Source: Clostridia bacterium (lineage in GTDB: Bacteria > Bacillota > Clostridia > UMGS1883). Taken from it: a stretch of DNA of 44,791 nucleotides. Position numbers and translations under genes: made by a program. The stretch's first letter is position 1, and each line of letters begins with the position of its first letter. The notes beneath the pieces were generated by a model that was given only the letters and a program-made list of their open reading frames with translations, had not been told where the DNA came from and searched no databases. The stretch is from NCBI GenBank assembly GCA_017505525.1, contig JAFVPB010000016.1:1-44791 (forward strand), given 5' to 3'. Shown here piece after piece: positions 1 through 8,150 of the stretch.

Positions 1-300
1 ACGAACAAACTTCGCCTCTCGCGCGTCGCAAGGCTCGCTAAGGTTTAAGTTTTAATAAAACTTAAACTTGCCGCTCGTTTGCTCCTTTCCCCCTTAAAGT
101 CTTGCGACTTTCGGGGACCCCGAAAAGCAGACAATGCTTTTGGGGGAGAAGGAAAAATAAAGCATAGTGCTTAAGTTTTGCTTTTAAGCAAAACGAAGCA
201 TCGTCTGCTTTGTTTTGACGTCGCTTCGGGTAACCTTAGAAAGCCTAATATAGGCTTTCTAAGCTCAGTTTGTCCGTTCTGAAACATTTTTTCTATTCCC
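1..300. repeat. Hairpin-rich intergenic stretch
   Basis: No gene is visible here. The sequence is a string of short inverted repeats: 43-53 with 57-67 (11 bp perfect, 3-nt loop), 96-101 with 106-111 (loop TTGC), 118-129 with 135-145 (one bulge), 175-183 with 186-194 (9 bp, loop TT) and 235-246 with 252-263 (12 bp perfect, 5-nt loop). A string of small hairpins is also seen at 4139-4350. It may be a remnant of a non-autonomous repeat element. Its function is unknown. Confidence 0.6.
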
Positions 301-303
301 AAT

Positions 304-338
304 AAAAGGGACTGTAAATAAAATTTACAGTCCCTTTT
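304..338. terminator. Bidirectional terminator after hppA
   Basis: A perfect 16-bp stem (304-319 with 323-338) with a 3-nt loop lies directly after the hppA stop codon. T-runs are present on both sides. On the minus strand it ends the hppA transcript. Confidence 0.85.
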
Positions 339-342
339 TTGC

Positions 343-2427
343 TTATAATATTGAAAAATGCACCACAATTGCCGCAAACACAATTGACACCATTGAAAGA
401 AGCTTTATAAGAATATTGATTGATGGCCCTGCAGTATCTTTAAATGGGTCGCCCACAGTATCGCCGACTACTGCCGCTTTGTGATTTTCCGAGCCTTTTC
501 CTCCATAAGCTCCACCTTCGATATATTTCTTGGCATTATCCCATGCTCCGCCTGAGTTCGACATAAATACAGCCATAAGAAATCCGGATGCCGTTGCCCC
601 CGCAAGCATTCCCACAACGCCTGTGCATCCAAGCACAATTCCAACAATAACAGGAACTATTACCGCAACAATTGTGGGAAGCACCATCTCGCCAAGGCTT
701 GCTTTTGTGCAAAGGTCAATACAGCTTTCATAGTCTGCATCTGCCTCTCCTTCCATAAGCCCCTTAATTTCTTTAAACTGACGACGAACCTCTTTAACAA
801 CGCTCTGTGCCGCACGGCCTACAGAGTTCATCGTAAGCGCCGCAAACACAAAAGGAAGGCATGCGCCTATGAAAAGTCCAACAAGAACTGTGGGATTAGT
901 TATATTAAGATTTGAAATCTTCTCCGCTCCGCCATCAATAGTTTTTATTTTGTCTATATATGAAGCCATAAGAGCAAGAGCCGTAAGCGCTGCTGAACCA
1001 ATTGCAAAGCCTTTGCCTGTAGCCGCTGTTGTATTACCAAGGGAATCAAGTGCATCTGTACGCTCTCTCACTTTTTCATCAAGACCTGCCATCTGCGCTA
1101 TGCCGCCCGCATTATCTGCAACAGGGCCGTAGGCATCAGTAGCAAGGGTTATTCCCAAAGTTGCAAGCATGCCAACAGCTGCAAGTGCCACTCCATAAAG
1201 TCCCATAGATGCACTTTGTGCACCGCCTGAAACAAAATATGCTACAAGCACACATACTGCTACAATTACTATCGGAATAAGCGTTGAAAGCATTCCTACT
1301 GATATACCGCTTATTATAATTGTAGCCGTTCCTGTTTCCGAGGTTTCGGCAAGTTTTTTTGTTGGTTTATAGCTGTCTGATGTGAAATACTCAGTTGCCT
1401 GACCAATCAGCACACCTGATATAAGCCCTGCAAGAATAGCAAAATAAACGGTCCAGTTGTCTTTACCAAGTATGTAATATACAATTGGAAACGCCACAAT
1501 TGCAATAACTATTGCAGAAAAATTTGTACCACGTGAAAGTGCACTTAAAAGCTGTTTCTGGCTTGCACCTTCTGTTGTTCTTACAAAGAATGTTCCAAGT
1601 ATTGAGCATATAACGCCCACTGCCGCAAGAAGCATTGGGAGCGCCATAGCCTCCAAGCTGTGAAATGCCGCAACGCCAAGGGCACTTGCAGAAATTATCG
1701 AGCCTACATAAGATTCATAAAGGTCGGCTCCCATGCCTGCCACGTCGCCCACGTTATCGCCAACATTATCTGCTATAACTGCAGGATTTCGCGGGTCATC
1801 CTCAGGAATGCCGGCTTCAACCTTACCCACAAGGTCGGCACCAACATCGGCAGCTTTTGTGAATATGCCACCACCAACTCTGGCAAATAAAGCCATGGAA
1901 GAAGCACCCATACCAAAAGTGAGCATCGCACTTGTAATAGCCTCGTTTGAAAGATTAAATACAAATTTTAAAAGCAAAAGCCACACTGAAATATCTAAAA
2001 GGCCAAGACCTACCACAGTAAATCCCATAACGCTTCCCGATGAAAAAGCAACGCGAAGTCCTCTGTTAAGTCCCTCCTGGCAGGCATTTGCCGTTCTTGC
2101 ATTGGAAAGTGTTGCTATTTTCATTCCCACAAATCCCGAAAGCGCTGAAAAAAAGCCTCCCGTAATAAATGCAAAAGGAACATACGGCGTAAGGTAGCCT
2201 AAAAGTGCCATTATTTCTAAGATTACAAACATAACACCAAAAAACACCGATACAATTTTATACTGGCGTTTAAGATACGCCCCCGCACCACGCCTGATTG
2301 AAGAAGATATTTTTTTCATCAGGTCGTTTCCCTCGGGAAAGCTAACTACTCTGCGTGCCGTAACAAATGCAAATATCAAAGCAAGCAAAGAACACGCAAA
2401 CGTTAAACCTACAAGTAACCTGTCCAT
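343..2427 (-). CDS. hppA: K+-dependent membrane-bound pyrophosphatase (Na+ and/or H+ pump)
   Basis: Integral membrane pyrophosphatase that couples PPi hydrolysis to ion export across the cytoplasmic membrane. The protein is about 694 residues and strongly hydrophobic, the usual size for the family (about 16 membrane segments). The substrate-binding signature is clear: [13 protein letters not shown], followed by the acidic [11 protein letters not shown] motif. A second acidic motif, [17 protein letters not shown], lies further on, and the C-terminal [15 protein letters not shown] is present. The GNTTAA motif has Ala where K+-independent enzymes have Lys (GNTTKA), so this belongs to the K+-dependent group, which includes the Na+ pumps. 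The pumped ion cannot be told from motifs alone. The ATG at 2427 is preferred over an upstream in-frame GTG because AGGAG lies 8 nt before it. A promoter and a terminator frame it as a single-gene unit. Confidence 0.96.
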   Translation of the reverse strand: MDRLLVGLTFACSLLALIFAFVTARRVVSFPEGNDLMKKISSSIRRGAGAYLKRQYKIVSVFFGVMFVILEIMALLGYLTPYVPFAFITGGFFSALSGFVGMKIATLSNARTANACQEGLNRGLRVAFSSGSVMGFTVVGLGLLDISVWLLLLKFVFNLSNEAITSAMLTFGMGASSMALFARVGGGIFTKAADVGADLVGKVEAGIPEDDPRNPAVIADNVGDNVGDVAGMGADLYESYVGSIISASALGVAAFHSLEAMALPMLLAAVGVICSILGTFFVRTTEGASQKQLLSALSRGTNFSAIVIAIVAFPIVYYILGKDNWTVYFAILAGLISGVLIGQATEYFTSDSYKPTKKLAETSETGTATIIISGISVGMLSTLIPIVIVAVCVLVAYFVSGGAQSASMGLYGVALAAVGMLATLGITLATDAYGPVADNAGGIAQMAGLDEKVRERTDALDSLGNTTAATGKGFAIGSAALTALALMASYIDKIKTIDGGAEKISNLNITNPTVLVGLFIGACLPFVFAALTMNSVGRAAQSVVKEVRRQFKEIKGLMEGEADADYESCIDLCTKASLGEMVLPTIVAVIVPVIVGIVLGCTGVVGMLAGATASGFLMAVFMSNSGGAWDNAKKYIEGGAYGGKGSENHKAAVVGDTVGDPFKDTAGPSINILIKLLSMVSIVFAAIVVHFSIL

Positions 2428-2493
2428 TATTAACACTCCTAAAAATGTTTTTGCAGATGCGCATTATTTTCTAAATAAAGTGCAGTGTTCGAT

Positions 2494-2522
2494 ATTTTAC
2501 CACTAATCCAAGGTTCCGTCAA
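2494..2522 (-). promoter_or_regulatory. Sigma-A-type promoter of hppA
   Basis: On the minus strand TTGACG (2517-2522) and TAAAAT (2494-2499) are separated by 17 bp. The spacing is ideal and the leader to the hppA start would be about 60 nt. Confidence 0.7.
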
Positions 2523-2555
2523 TCAACTTTTATTTACGTCGAAAAAGATTTTTTG

Positions 2556-3332
2556 TTAAGTTTTGTTTACATCAGAAGTTTTTTTGGCAATCACAATTGG
2601 CTGATAAAAGTCTGTTTCTTCGGGGAATTTCCACACCACACTGCTAAAGCCATTGGATACAAGAACACTCGAAAGCTCATCTCTCTCAACAGCTCTGTAT
2701 TCACATTCAAACTTACTTGTTTTTATGGTTTTTTCGTCTTCAATAATATACTGGGTAAGCTTATAATTGTTGCCATCCCAGTTCCACGTCTGGAAAGAAA
2801 CTCTCTGCCCTGTTTGTGTTTTATGTATATATGGCGGAGAATACGGTGGCTTGCTTTTAATCAATGCATCGTAATCCCTGATACTTGCAATAAACATACC
2901 GCCCGAAGATAATTGATTTGATATGCTCTTTACTGCCTTTTCCAAATCATCACTTGAAAGCATATGCGGAAGTGCATTATCCATAGCAATAACAACATCA
3001 AACGTGCGGGAAAATGTTTCAGAAAGTGCACGAAAATCAGCTTTTTCAAAACAAATCTCCACATTGTTTTTCTTGGCGCGTTTTTTCGCCTCTTTAAGTT
3101 CTTCTTCACTTATATCGGAAGCCGATACCCTGTATCCTGAAGATGCAAGCCCTATTGCTTGTGTTCCGATACCACAGGCACAATCAAGTATTTCACATTT
3201 ATTACTGTATCCATTCTCTTTAATCAGCTTATCTAAAATTATAGCCTGCTCTTTTACTGAAGCATCCCAGTCAAGAAACAGCTTATCATATTGCAACGCC
3301 AATTCATCATAAAAGGTTTGTATAATATCCAT
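2556..3332 (-). CDS. Class I SAM-dependent methyltransferase
   Basis: A 258-residue soluble methyltransferase of unknown substrate. The Rossmann-type SAM-binding motif I is ILDCACGIGTQAIGLA (about residues 50-65), followed by the acidic strand-2 end SASDIS and the motif IV-like region DVVIAMDNALPHM. This matches the Methyltransf_25/Methyltransf_11 type, which covers many small-molecule methylases. The start at ATG 3332 is chosen because GAAAGGAG sits 6-7 nt upstream; a TTG 18 nt further up is in frame but would overlap that ribosome site. It stands alone between hppA and a repeat region, so context does not reveal the substrate. Confidence 0.85.
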   Translation of the reverse strand: MDIIQTFYDELALQYDKLFLDWDASVKEQAIILDKLIKENGYSNKCEILDCACGIGTQAIGLASSGYRVSASDISEEELKEAKKRAKKNNVEICFEKADFRALSETFSRTFDVVIAMDNALPHMLSSDDLEKAVKSISNQLSSGGMFIASIRDYDALIKSKPPYSPPYIHKTQTGQRVSFQTWNWDGNNYKLTQYIIEDEKTIKTSKFECEYRAVERDELSSVLVSNGFSSVVWKFPEETDFYQPIVIAKKTSDVNKT

Positions 3333-3445
3333 GCTGATAACTCCTTTCAATATTTTCCCCTATAGGTATGGAAACTCTTAACTAATCGCAACTTTACTTT
3401 TAAACTCATTATAAAATTGATGATCATTTTAAATGCCACGTATCA

Positions 3446-3563
3446 GAGGCTCCCTTGTGTAAAGGGAGCTCCGCCGAAGGCGGTGAGGGATTGTATTTAC
3501 TTTGCTTATTCACAACCCCTCCGTTTCGCTTTCGCTCAACACCTCCCCTTACACAGGGGAGGC
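3446..3563. repeat. Fold-back (MITE-like) element 1
   Basis: The left arm begins near 3446 (GGCTCCCTTGTGTAAAGGGA) and the right arm ends near 3563 (TCCCCTTACACAGGGGAGGC). The arms are inverted copies of one roughly 50-nt repeat, each with its own inner hairpin (for example CCGCC GAA GGCGG at 3471-3483). The GC-rich composition differs from the neighbouring AT-rich sequence. No transposase is present. Related repeats are, from memory, common in gut Clostridia genomes. Confidence 0.7.
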
Positions 3564-3580
3564 TTTTTCTTTCGACATCA

Positions 3581-3626
3581 TTCGACATCTCCTTATTGCG
3601 ACACATAAGGTTTAGATGCAAACCTT
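3581..3626. repeat. Dispersed repeat, copy 1
   Basis: This copy carries TTGCGACACATAAGG followed by TTTAGATGCAAACCTT, with TTCGACATCTCC just before it. The same unit recurs at about 4101-4137 and 4348-4379, and a truncated form is at 4525-4543. It abuts fold-back element 1. Confidence 0.7.
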
Positions 3627-3662
3627 TTTAATGTCAAGTTCGTATTAAGTTAAGACTAAAAA

Positions 3663-4073
3663 TTATTTAAATTCATTGTTACGTTTATTTTTTACAAATG
3701 CTCTTTTCAGCAAATAGCTGATTAACAATATAAAAATATCAATTAAAATTAAATGTATCACAAAAAAATCTACTGGTCTATAAATGATACCAAAGTAATG
3801 TTTACCAAAGAAATCATCTATGTAAACAAAATCATTGAGCCAACAACCAAAAGCATGAATTGTTATAAATACCAAGCTTTTAATTATCCATTCCCACTTT
3901 GTTCTTGAAAAAGAATTATATACACTATATCCTATTGGTAACAACAAAAACAATAGTATTAAGTCAAATAAATTAAGTGTGTATGATGTATAGGGGTATG
4001 GCGAAAGAAATAAATACACTCCCCATACAAGCAAAGGAAATATGCAAATAAGAATATTTCTAATAACTTTCAT
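3663..4073 (-). CDS. Small integral membrane protein of unknown function
   Basis: About 136 residues with four likely membrane segments: IRNILICIFPLLVWGVYLF, then LFDLILLFLLLPIGYSVY, then WIIKSLVFITIHAFGCWL, then a C-terminal segment ending in a basic tail. I do not recognise the family. The ATG at 4073 is preferred over one at 4097 because AAAGGAGA lies just upstream. The gene is enclosed by repeat copies on both sides and may be lineage-specific or acquired. No partner gene is evident. Confidence 0.7.
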   Translation of the reverse strand: MKVIRNILICIFPLLVWGVYLFLSPYPYTSYTLNLFDLILLFLLLPIGYSVYNSFSRTKWEWIIKSLVFITIHAFGCWLNDFVYIDDFFGKHYFGIIYRPVDFFVIHLILIDIFILLISYLLKRAFVKNKRNNEFK

Positions 4074-4100
4074 AACAAACTCTCCTTTCGACAACATTTT

Positions 4101-4137
4101 ACATATCCATATTGCGACATATAAGGTTTAGATGCAA
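4101..4137. repeat. Dispersed repeat, copy 2
   Basis: ATTGCGACATATAAGG followed by TTTAGATGCAA. It differs from copy 1 by one base in the first half and by a shortened end. It lies directly upstream of the small membrane-protein gene. Confidence 0.65.
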
Positions 4138-4146
4138 CTTATTTTG

Positions 4147-4347
4147 GCGATATACTCACTCTGTTCGTGCGATATATTTTCACTCTGTTCAAATGCGATA
4201 TAACTCCGCTTTGCTCCGTTGCGATATGATATAAATTCCTTAATCTCGTCCCGAAGGGACATATCGCACCTTTAGGTATATCGCATCCGCAAGGATATAT
4301 CGCAAATTCCGCCAGGAATTTATATCGCTGCGTTGCTTCGCAACGCA
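4147..4347. repeat. Array of GCGATATA 8-mers and short hairpins
   Basis: Four forward 8-mers, GCGATATA or GCGATATG, start at 4147, 4169, 4195 and 4221. They are followed by four complementary ATATCGC units at 4261, 4278, 4297 and 4322. In the second half each unit separates a small perfect hairpin: 4248-4260, 4268-4277, 4285-4296, 4305-4320 and 4329-4347. The array is bounded by copies 2 and 3 of the dispersed repeat. It has no convincing reading frame. Confidence 0.7.
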
Positions 4348-4379
4348 ATTGCGACACATAAGGTTTAGATGCAAACCTT
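4348..4379. repeat. Dispersed repeat, copy 3
   Basis: ATTGCGACACATAAGG followed by TTTAGATGCAAACCTT, identical to copy 1 over this span. It joins the 8-mer array to fold-back element 2. Confidence 0.7.
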
Positions 4380-4381
4380 CA

Positions 4382-4512
4382 AAGGCTTCTCCTCGAGGAG
4401 AGGCTCCGCCGTAGGCGGTGGTGAGGTGTAGATTGCGAAAGCAATCGTTATTCATTTCCACCTCATCCGAGTTGCTACGCAACCCACCTTCCCCTCAAGT
4501 GGAAGGCTTTTT
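4382..4512. repeat. Fold-back (MITE-like) element 2
   Basis: The left arm AGGCTTCTCCTCGAGG and the right arm CTCAAGTGGAAGGCTT are imperfect inverted repeats, each followed inwards by its own small hairpin (CCGCCGTAGGCGG on the left). The layout matches element 1 but the arms differ in sequence. A truncated copy of the dispersed repeat follows at 4525-4543. No coding capacity is seen. Confidence 0.65.
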
Positions 4513-4646
4513 TATATCGCCAAAATTCGACATCTCCATATTGCTCATATCAAATCAGAATAAACAAATCAACTGAACTATTTTAATCACATTATACGCC
4601 AAATTCCGCGCACTTTCAAGCAACCAACAATCTAAAGCAGCATTAT

Positions 4647-5519
4647 TTATCCTTGTCCTCCCGAATAATTTCTGTATTCCGAAGGGGTAATCCCCGTTTT
4701 TTTCTTGAATGTTTTTGTGAAATGATAAAAGCTTGAAAACCCGCATTTTTCGGCAACTTCACCAATAGCAATCTCCTGCGACCGAAGCATTTCCTTTGCC
4801 GATGCAATACGACACCCCACAACGAATTCATGCATGCTTATTCCAGTATTTTCCCTGAACACCCGATTAAGATAGGCACTGTTAAAATGAAATTTTTCTG
4901 CAATATCTTCATTCGACACGGAACATTCGTAGTTAAGATTAATATACGAAATAATATCACTCACAAGCTTCTGCGCCTTACTCTCCTTCATCTTCGGTCG
5001 GCGCTGACTCATTCGCACAACAGAAGTTATTGCAGCCTTTAAAAAAGCTGATAATAGCATATCCTTGTGCTCTTCACTCATTGAAAATTCGGTGGTGATT
5101 TCTGATATTAAATTTCCAACATTAGGCGCATCATAAATAATAATTGGCTTGTTTAATATTTCAACATCTTCAAATTCCGGCCTTTCAACAATAAGCTTTT
5201 CGCTGAACACATCACTATGTATCGGATGGATTGATTCTGTAATAGATGAAAAATTGTGTGTGTAATCAAAGTTCACAGCATAATACTTGACTTCTTCTAT
5301 TTCCCATACGTACTCTGTCCCTGCTGAAAACAGCACAACCATACCCGGCACAATTGGATAACGCTTATCTTCAATGATAATAAATCCTTTTCCAGAAATC
5401 ATTGAAAACAAACGGCAATCCGCCGATTTTATCTTTGTGTGGACATCCTGAACATTACTTCTGCTCATATTTCCTATAAGTGCAATTCTGACAAACGGAT
5501 TAATCTCTTCAAAAAACAT
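4647..5519 (-). CDS. AraC-family transcriptional regulator
   Basis: A 290-residue regulator. The N-terminal half (about 20-110) looks like a cupin-type sensing domain (MISGKGFIIIEDKRYPIVPG). The C-terminal ~100 residues hold two helix-turn-helix motifs typical of AraC/XylS: SNEDIAEKFHFNSAYLNRVF and IGEVAEKCGFSSFYHFTKTF, followed by KKTGITPSEYR. It is divergent from the oxidoreductase and DMT transporter genes and probably controls them in response to a sugar or derivative; this is inferred from the arrangement. A sigma-A-type promoter is visible just upstream. Confidence 0.92.
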   Translation of the reverse strand: MFFEEINPFVRIALIGNMSRSNVQDVHTKIKSADCRLFSMISGKGFIIIEDKRYPIVPGMVVLFSAGTEYVWEIEEVKYYAVNFDYTHNFSSITESIHPIHSDVFSEKLIVERPEFEDVEILNKPIIIYDAPNVGNLISEITTEFSMSEEHKDMLLSAFLKAAITSVVRMSQRRPKMKESKAQKLVSDIISYINLNYECSVSNEDIAEKFHFNSAYLNRVFRENTGISMHEFVVGCRIASAKEMLRSQEIAIGEVAEKCGFSSFYHFTKTFKKKTGITPSEYRNYSGGQG

Positions 5520-5539
5520 ATTATCACTTCCATATCCTT

Positions 5540-5567
5540 ATAATATCACAAAAGGATAAATTGTCAA
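5540..5567 (-). promoter_or_regulatory. Promoter of the AraC regulator gene at 4647-5519
   Basis: On the minus strand TTGACA (5562-5567) and TATTAT (5540-5545) are spaced 16 bp apart. The predicted start is close to the ATG, so the leader is very short. Confidence 0.65.
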
Positions 5568-5694
5568 CTCACAATCAAGCAGGCTTAAACATTTATAATA
5601 CAAGTACAAAAATCACAAATTTATGTTCGTTTTATACATTTTTTTGCATTTCGTTTTTTTGTATAATAAAACAATGAAAAAGGAGGTAACTAAA

Positions 5695-6891
5695 ATGACA
5701 AAAAAACTTACTATTGCCATCATTGGTTGTGGCAGATTTGCCAATCATTTTGTTGAGCTTTTCAAAGCACACCCTTTAACGGAAAAAGTCTATGTTTGCG
5801 ATACCGATTCCGAAAAAGCACAGGATTTTTCCGAAAGATATGGTGTTGAAATCATCGAAAGCTTTGAAGCCGCACTCAACGATCCAAGTATTAACTGCAT
5901 AGCCAACTACACACGCCGTCATCAACACGGAGAGATTTCTATCAGGGCATTAAAAGCAGGAAAACACGTTTATTCCGCGGTGCCCATGGCGTCGACTGTG
6001 GAAGAATGCAAAGAAATTATTGATCTGGTTGAAAAAACAGGACTTACATATTTCATTGCCGAAACCTGTTATTACTATCCTTGTGCAATGTTCTGCCGCG
6101 AGGCATACAAAGCAGGAAAATTTGGAGAATTCGCCTATGGGGCTTCCCAATATTATCATCATATTGATAACATTTCATATGGAAGAGTTGAAAACGAGCG
6201 TGGTATGCCACCGCTGTTTTATCCAACCCACTCAACTGCGATGATTCTTTCCGCCGTTGATTCTTATGTAAAGCGAGTGTCGTGCTTTGGATGCAAAACA
6301 GATGATCCCGCTTTCACAAAAGACGGTAATCCTTGGGGAAATGAATACATCAATCAGTATGTATTCATGGAGCTTGCAAATGGAGGCACCGCCCGCGTAA
6401 CCGAAGCAAGAGGTTTTGGCTACGGCAAACCAAGCTCTTATATTTCATCCCTTTACGGAACAAAGGGGAGCTACGAATTCAGTAACGCACAGCACCTTTT
6501 ATATGAAAAAGATACAGAAACTGAAGAGGAAGTAATAAAACTTACCGATGTCAGCGACTATGTAAATCCAAAAGATATGGTTAAAAACAAGCATATGCCT
6601 GATTTCAAAGAACGAGTGGCAAACGGCGAGTGGCAATGGAATTCTCCTTCAGAGATACAAAACGAAGATTATAAACGCATACCAAAAGAATTTGCAAACC
6701 TCAAAAACGGACATATGGCTTCACATCAGCTGCTTGTAGACGATTTCTGCAGAGCCATCGCATATGAAGAGATGCCTGTTCTGAACGCATGGTTTGCTGC
6801 AAGATGTAATATTCCCGGACTCATTGCAATTGAATCTGCCCGTCAAGGTGGCAAAGTTCTTGAAGTTCCTGATTTTGGAATGCCAAGATAA
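5695..6891 (+). CDS. Gfo/Idh/MocA-family oxidoreductase
   Basis: A 398-residue NAD(P)-dependent oxidoreductase, probably acting on a sugar, inositol or sugar derivative. The N-terminal Rossmann motif is IAIIGCGRFANHF. The C-terminal half resembles the usual alpha/beta substrate domain. The family's EKP motif is replaced: the matching position reads GKHVYSAVPMA, so the common catalytic Lys is missing at this point. The ATG at 5695 is chosen because AAAGGAGGT lies just upstream; earlier in-frame ATGs lack a ribosome site and encode an unlikely hydrophobic leader. The DMT transporter follows after 15 nt, so the two are probably co-transcribed and regulated by the divergent AraC protein. Confidence 0.88.
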   Translation: MTKKLTIAIIGCGRFANHFVELFKAHPLTEKVYVCDTDSEKAQDFSERYGVEIIESFEAALNDPSINCIANYTRRHQHGEISIRALKAGKHVYSAVPMASTVEECKEIIDLVEKTGLTYFIAETCYYYPCAMFCREAYKAGKFGEFAYGASQYYHHIDNISYGRVENERGMPPLFYPTHSTAMILSAVDSYVKRVSCFGCKTDDPAFTKDGNPWGNEYINQYVFMELANGGTARVTEARGFGYGKPSSYISSLYGTKGSYEFSNAQHLLYEKDTETEEEVIKLTDVSDYVNPKDMVKNKHMPDFKERVANGEWQWNSPSEIQNEDYKRIPKEFANLKNGHMASHQLLVDDFCRAIAYEEMPVLNAWFAARCNIPGLIAIESARQGGKVLEVPDFGMPR

Positions 6892-6906
6892 AGTAAGGAG
6901 TCTGCT

Positions 6907-7794
6907 ATGGGATATATCTATCTTTCACTTGCCCTCTTTGCCGGACTGGCAAAAGGTTTTTGCGGAAAAACAATAAGCCGTGATATGGATAATTTTAAAG
7001 AGTGCGTTTTCATAAATCTTATGCGCATGCTATTCTCTGCTCTGTTAGGTTTTTTACTCGTAATTGTGAAAACGCCTATTTGCGATTGTGCACTTACACA
7101 AGAGAGTTTTTTCATATATCTTCTTGCAAGCATCAGTATGAGTGTTTTTTGTGTTGCCTGGATGTATGCATATCAAAATGAAGCATATATGTTTCTGAGC
7201 ATTTTTACTATGCTTGGAACTGTGCTTACGTGCCTGCTCGATGCCATTTTTTACAATGCAAATATTTCCGTAAGTCAATGGTTTGGTATGGCTTTGCTTC
7301 TTCTTTCTGTATTTATTATGTCTGTATACAACAAGGGAATTAAAGGAAAGCTGACTAGTAAAGGGCTTGCCATACTCATCATTGGCAGCACAGGAGCTGC
7401 ATTGGCAGATTTTTCTCAGAAAATATATATGCGGGAAATCGGAAAGTCTGCGGAAGCATTCAATTTTTATATGTACGCCTTCAGTTTTGTACTTTTATTT
7501 GTGATATATATGTTTTTTGAATGTAGTAAAACACGAAAAATTTCAAATTTGATTCGTGATAAAAAACATATTTTCATATACTTTATATTGGCATTCTTCC
7601 TTTATATGAATTCCGTTTCAAAAACTATGGCGGCCGGTTTTTTATCATCTGCTCAAATCTACCCTGTACTTCAAGGCGCAAATCTGATACTTTCGGCAGT
7701 TATGGCGCACACACTTTTTAAGGAAAAAATGAACTCAAAAGGATTGGCAGGAATAACAATTGCCTTTATCGCACTTATGATTATGCACATATAA
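6907..7794 (+). CDS. DMT-superfamily (EamA-like) transporter
   Basis: A 295-residue membrane protein with about ten hydrophobic segments in two similar halves, the usual form of drug/metabolite transporters. Recognisable segments include MGYIYLSLALFAGLAKGF at the start and YPVLQGANLILSAVMAHTLF near the end, followed by a short basic loop and a last helix, as in EamA proteins. AAGGAG lies 7-8 nt before the ATG. It sits directly behind the oxidoreductase gene, so it may carry that enzyme's substrate or product. The substrate cannot be read from the sequence. Confidence 0.85.
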   Translation: MGYIYLSLALFAGLAKGFCGKTISRDMDNFKECVFINLMRMLFSALLGFLLVIVKTPICDCALTQESFFIYLLASISMSVFCVAWMYAYQNEAYMFLSIFTMLGTVLTCLLDAIFYNANISVSQWFGMALLLLSVFIMSVYNKGIKGKLTSKGLAILIIGSTGAALADFSQKIYMREIGKSAEAFNFYMYAFSFVLLFVIYMFFECSKTRKISNLIRDKKHIFIYFILAFFLYMNSVSKTMAAGFLSSAQIYPVLQGANLILSAVMAHTLFKEKMNSKGLAGITIAFIALMIMHI

Positions 7795-7806
7795 AAAAAC
7801 ATAAAA

Positions 7807-7834
7807 GAGCCTTGCATCAAATGATGCAAGGCTC
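7807..7834 (-). terminator. 28-bp palindrome, first copy (minus-strand terminator)
   Basis: A perfect 13-bp stem with a 2-nt centre (GAGCCTTGCATCA / TGATGCAAGGCTC). On the minus strand it is followed by TTTTATGTTTTTT, so it can stop transcripts from the pyruvate oxidoreductase side. An identical copy lies exactly 300 bp away at 8107-8134. Confidence 0.75.
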
Positions 7835-8106
7835 AGCGTGTCGATAAACCTATCGGCACGCTGGCAGACTGGGAAAAAGGAAGGTAAATCTGTTCAATGC
7901 AAACTCGTCGGCGTACGATGGTACGGTAGAGATTGTATTGAACAGAAGCAAGCAAAAGTCCCTGAAAACCGCGTTTTCAGGGACTTTCTTAACTTTTAAT
8001 TATTTTGATAAAAATTATATTGTTAACGGTTCGTCGAGGACGCCGAACCCTACAAATTTATAAAATTATAATTTTGCTTGTGGTTGACCGACTTTTTCAA
8101 CGATTT
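7835..8106. ncRNA. Structured 272-bp intergenic segment (possible ncRNA or small insertion)
   Basis: No reading frame of note. It contains consecutive predicted helices: 7835-7846 with 7851-7862, a long-range 10-bp stem 7889-7898 with 7937-7946 enclosing a CGTAC/GTACG hairpin, and a terminator-like hairpin 7955-7969 with 7973-7987. A 28-nt hairpin repeat lies at 8027-8054. It may be a small RNA, or part of the 3' untranslated regions of the two convergent genes, or a small inserted element. No known RNA family was recognised. Confidence 0.4.
8027..8054 (-). repeat. 28-nt stem-loop repeat, copy A
   Basis: Read on the minus strand it begins TGTAGGG and ends CCG, with a nine-pair stem containing one G.A mismatch and a 4-nt loop. 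Related copies of the same length lie at 18539-18566 and 44541-44568. Confidence 0.65.
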
Positions 8107-8134
8107 GAGCCTTGCATCAAATGATGCAAGGCTC
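8107..8134 (+). terminator. 28-bp palindrome, second copy (plus-strand terminator)
   Basis: Identical to 7807-7834. On the plus strand it is followed by TTTATAACTTT, so it can stop transcripts arriving from the DMT transporter gene. It lies 16 nt beyond the pyruvate oxidoreductase stop codon. Confidence 0.7.
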
Positions 8135-8150
8135 TTTATAACTTTACAAA

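Noticed and set aside
1660-2197. Long plus-strand frames opposite hppA and opposite the pyruvate oxidoreductase and GTPase genes
   Set aside because: They are antisense shadows of highly conserved coding sequences and lack ribosome sites and recognisable products.
4139-4482. Overlapping minus-strand reading frames of 70-80 codons
   Set aside because: They consist of the repeated 8-mers, hairpins and fold-back element. They have no ribosome sites and their predicted proteins are repeat translations.
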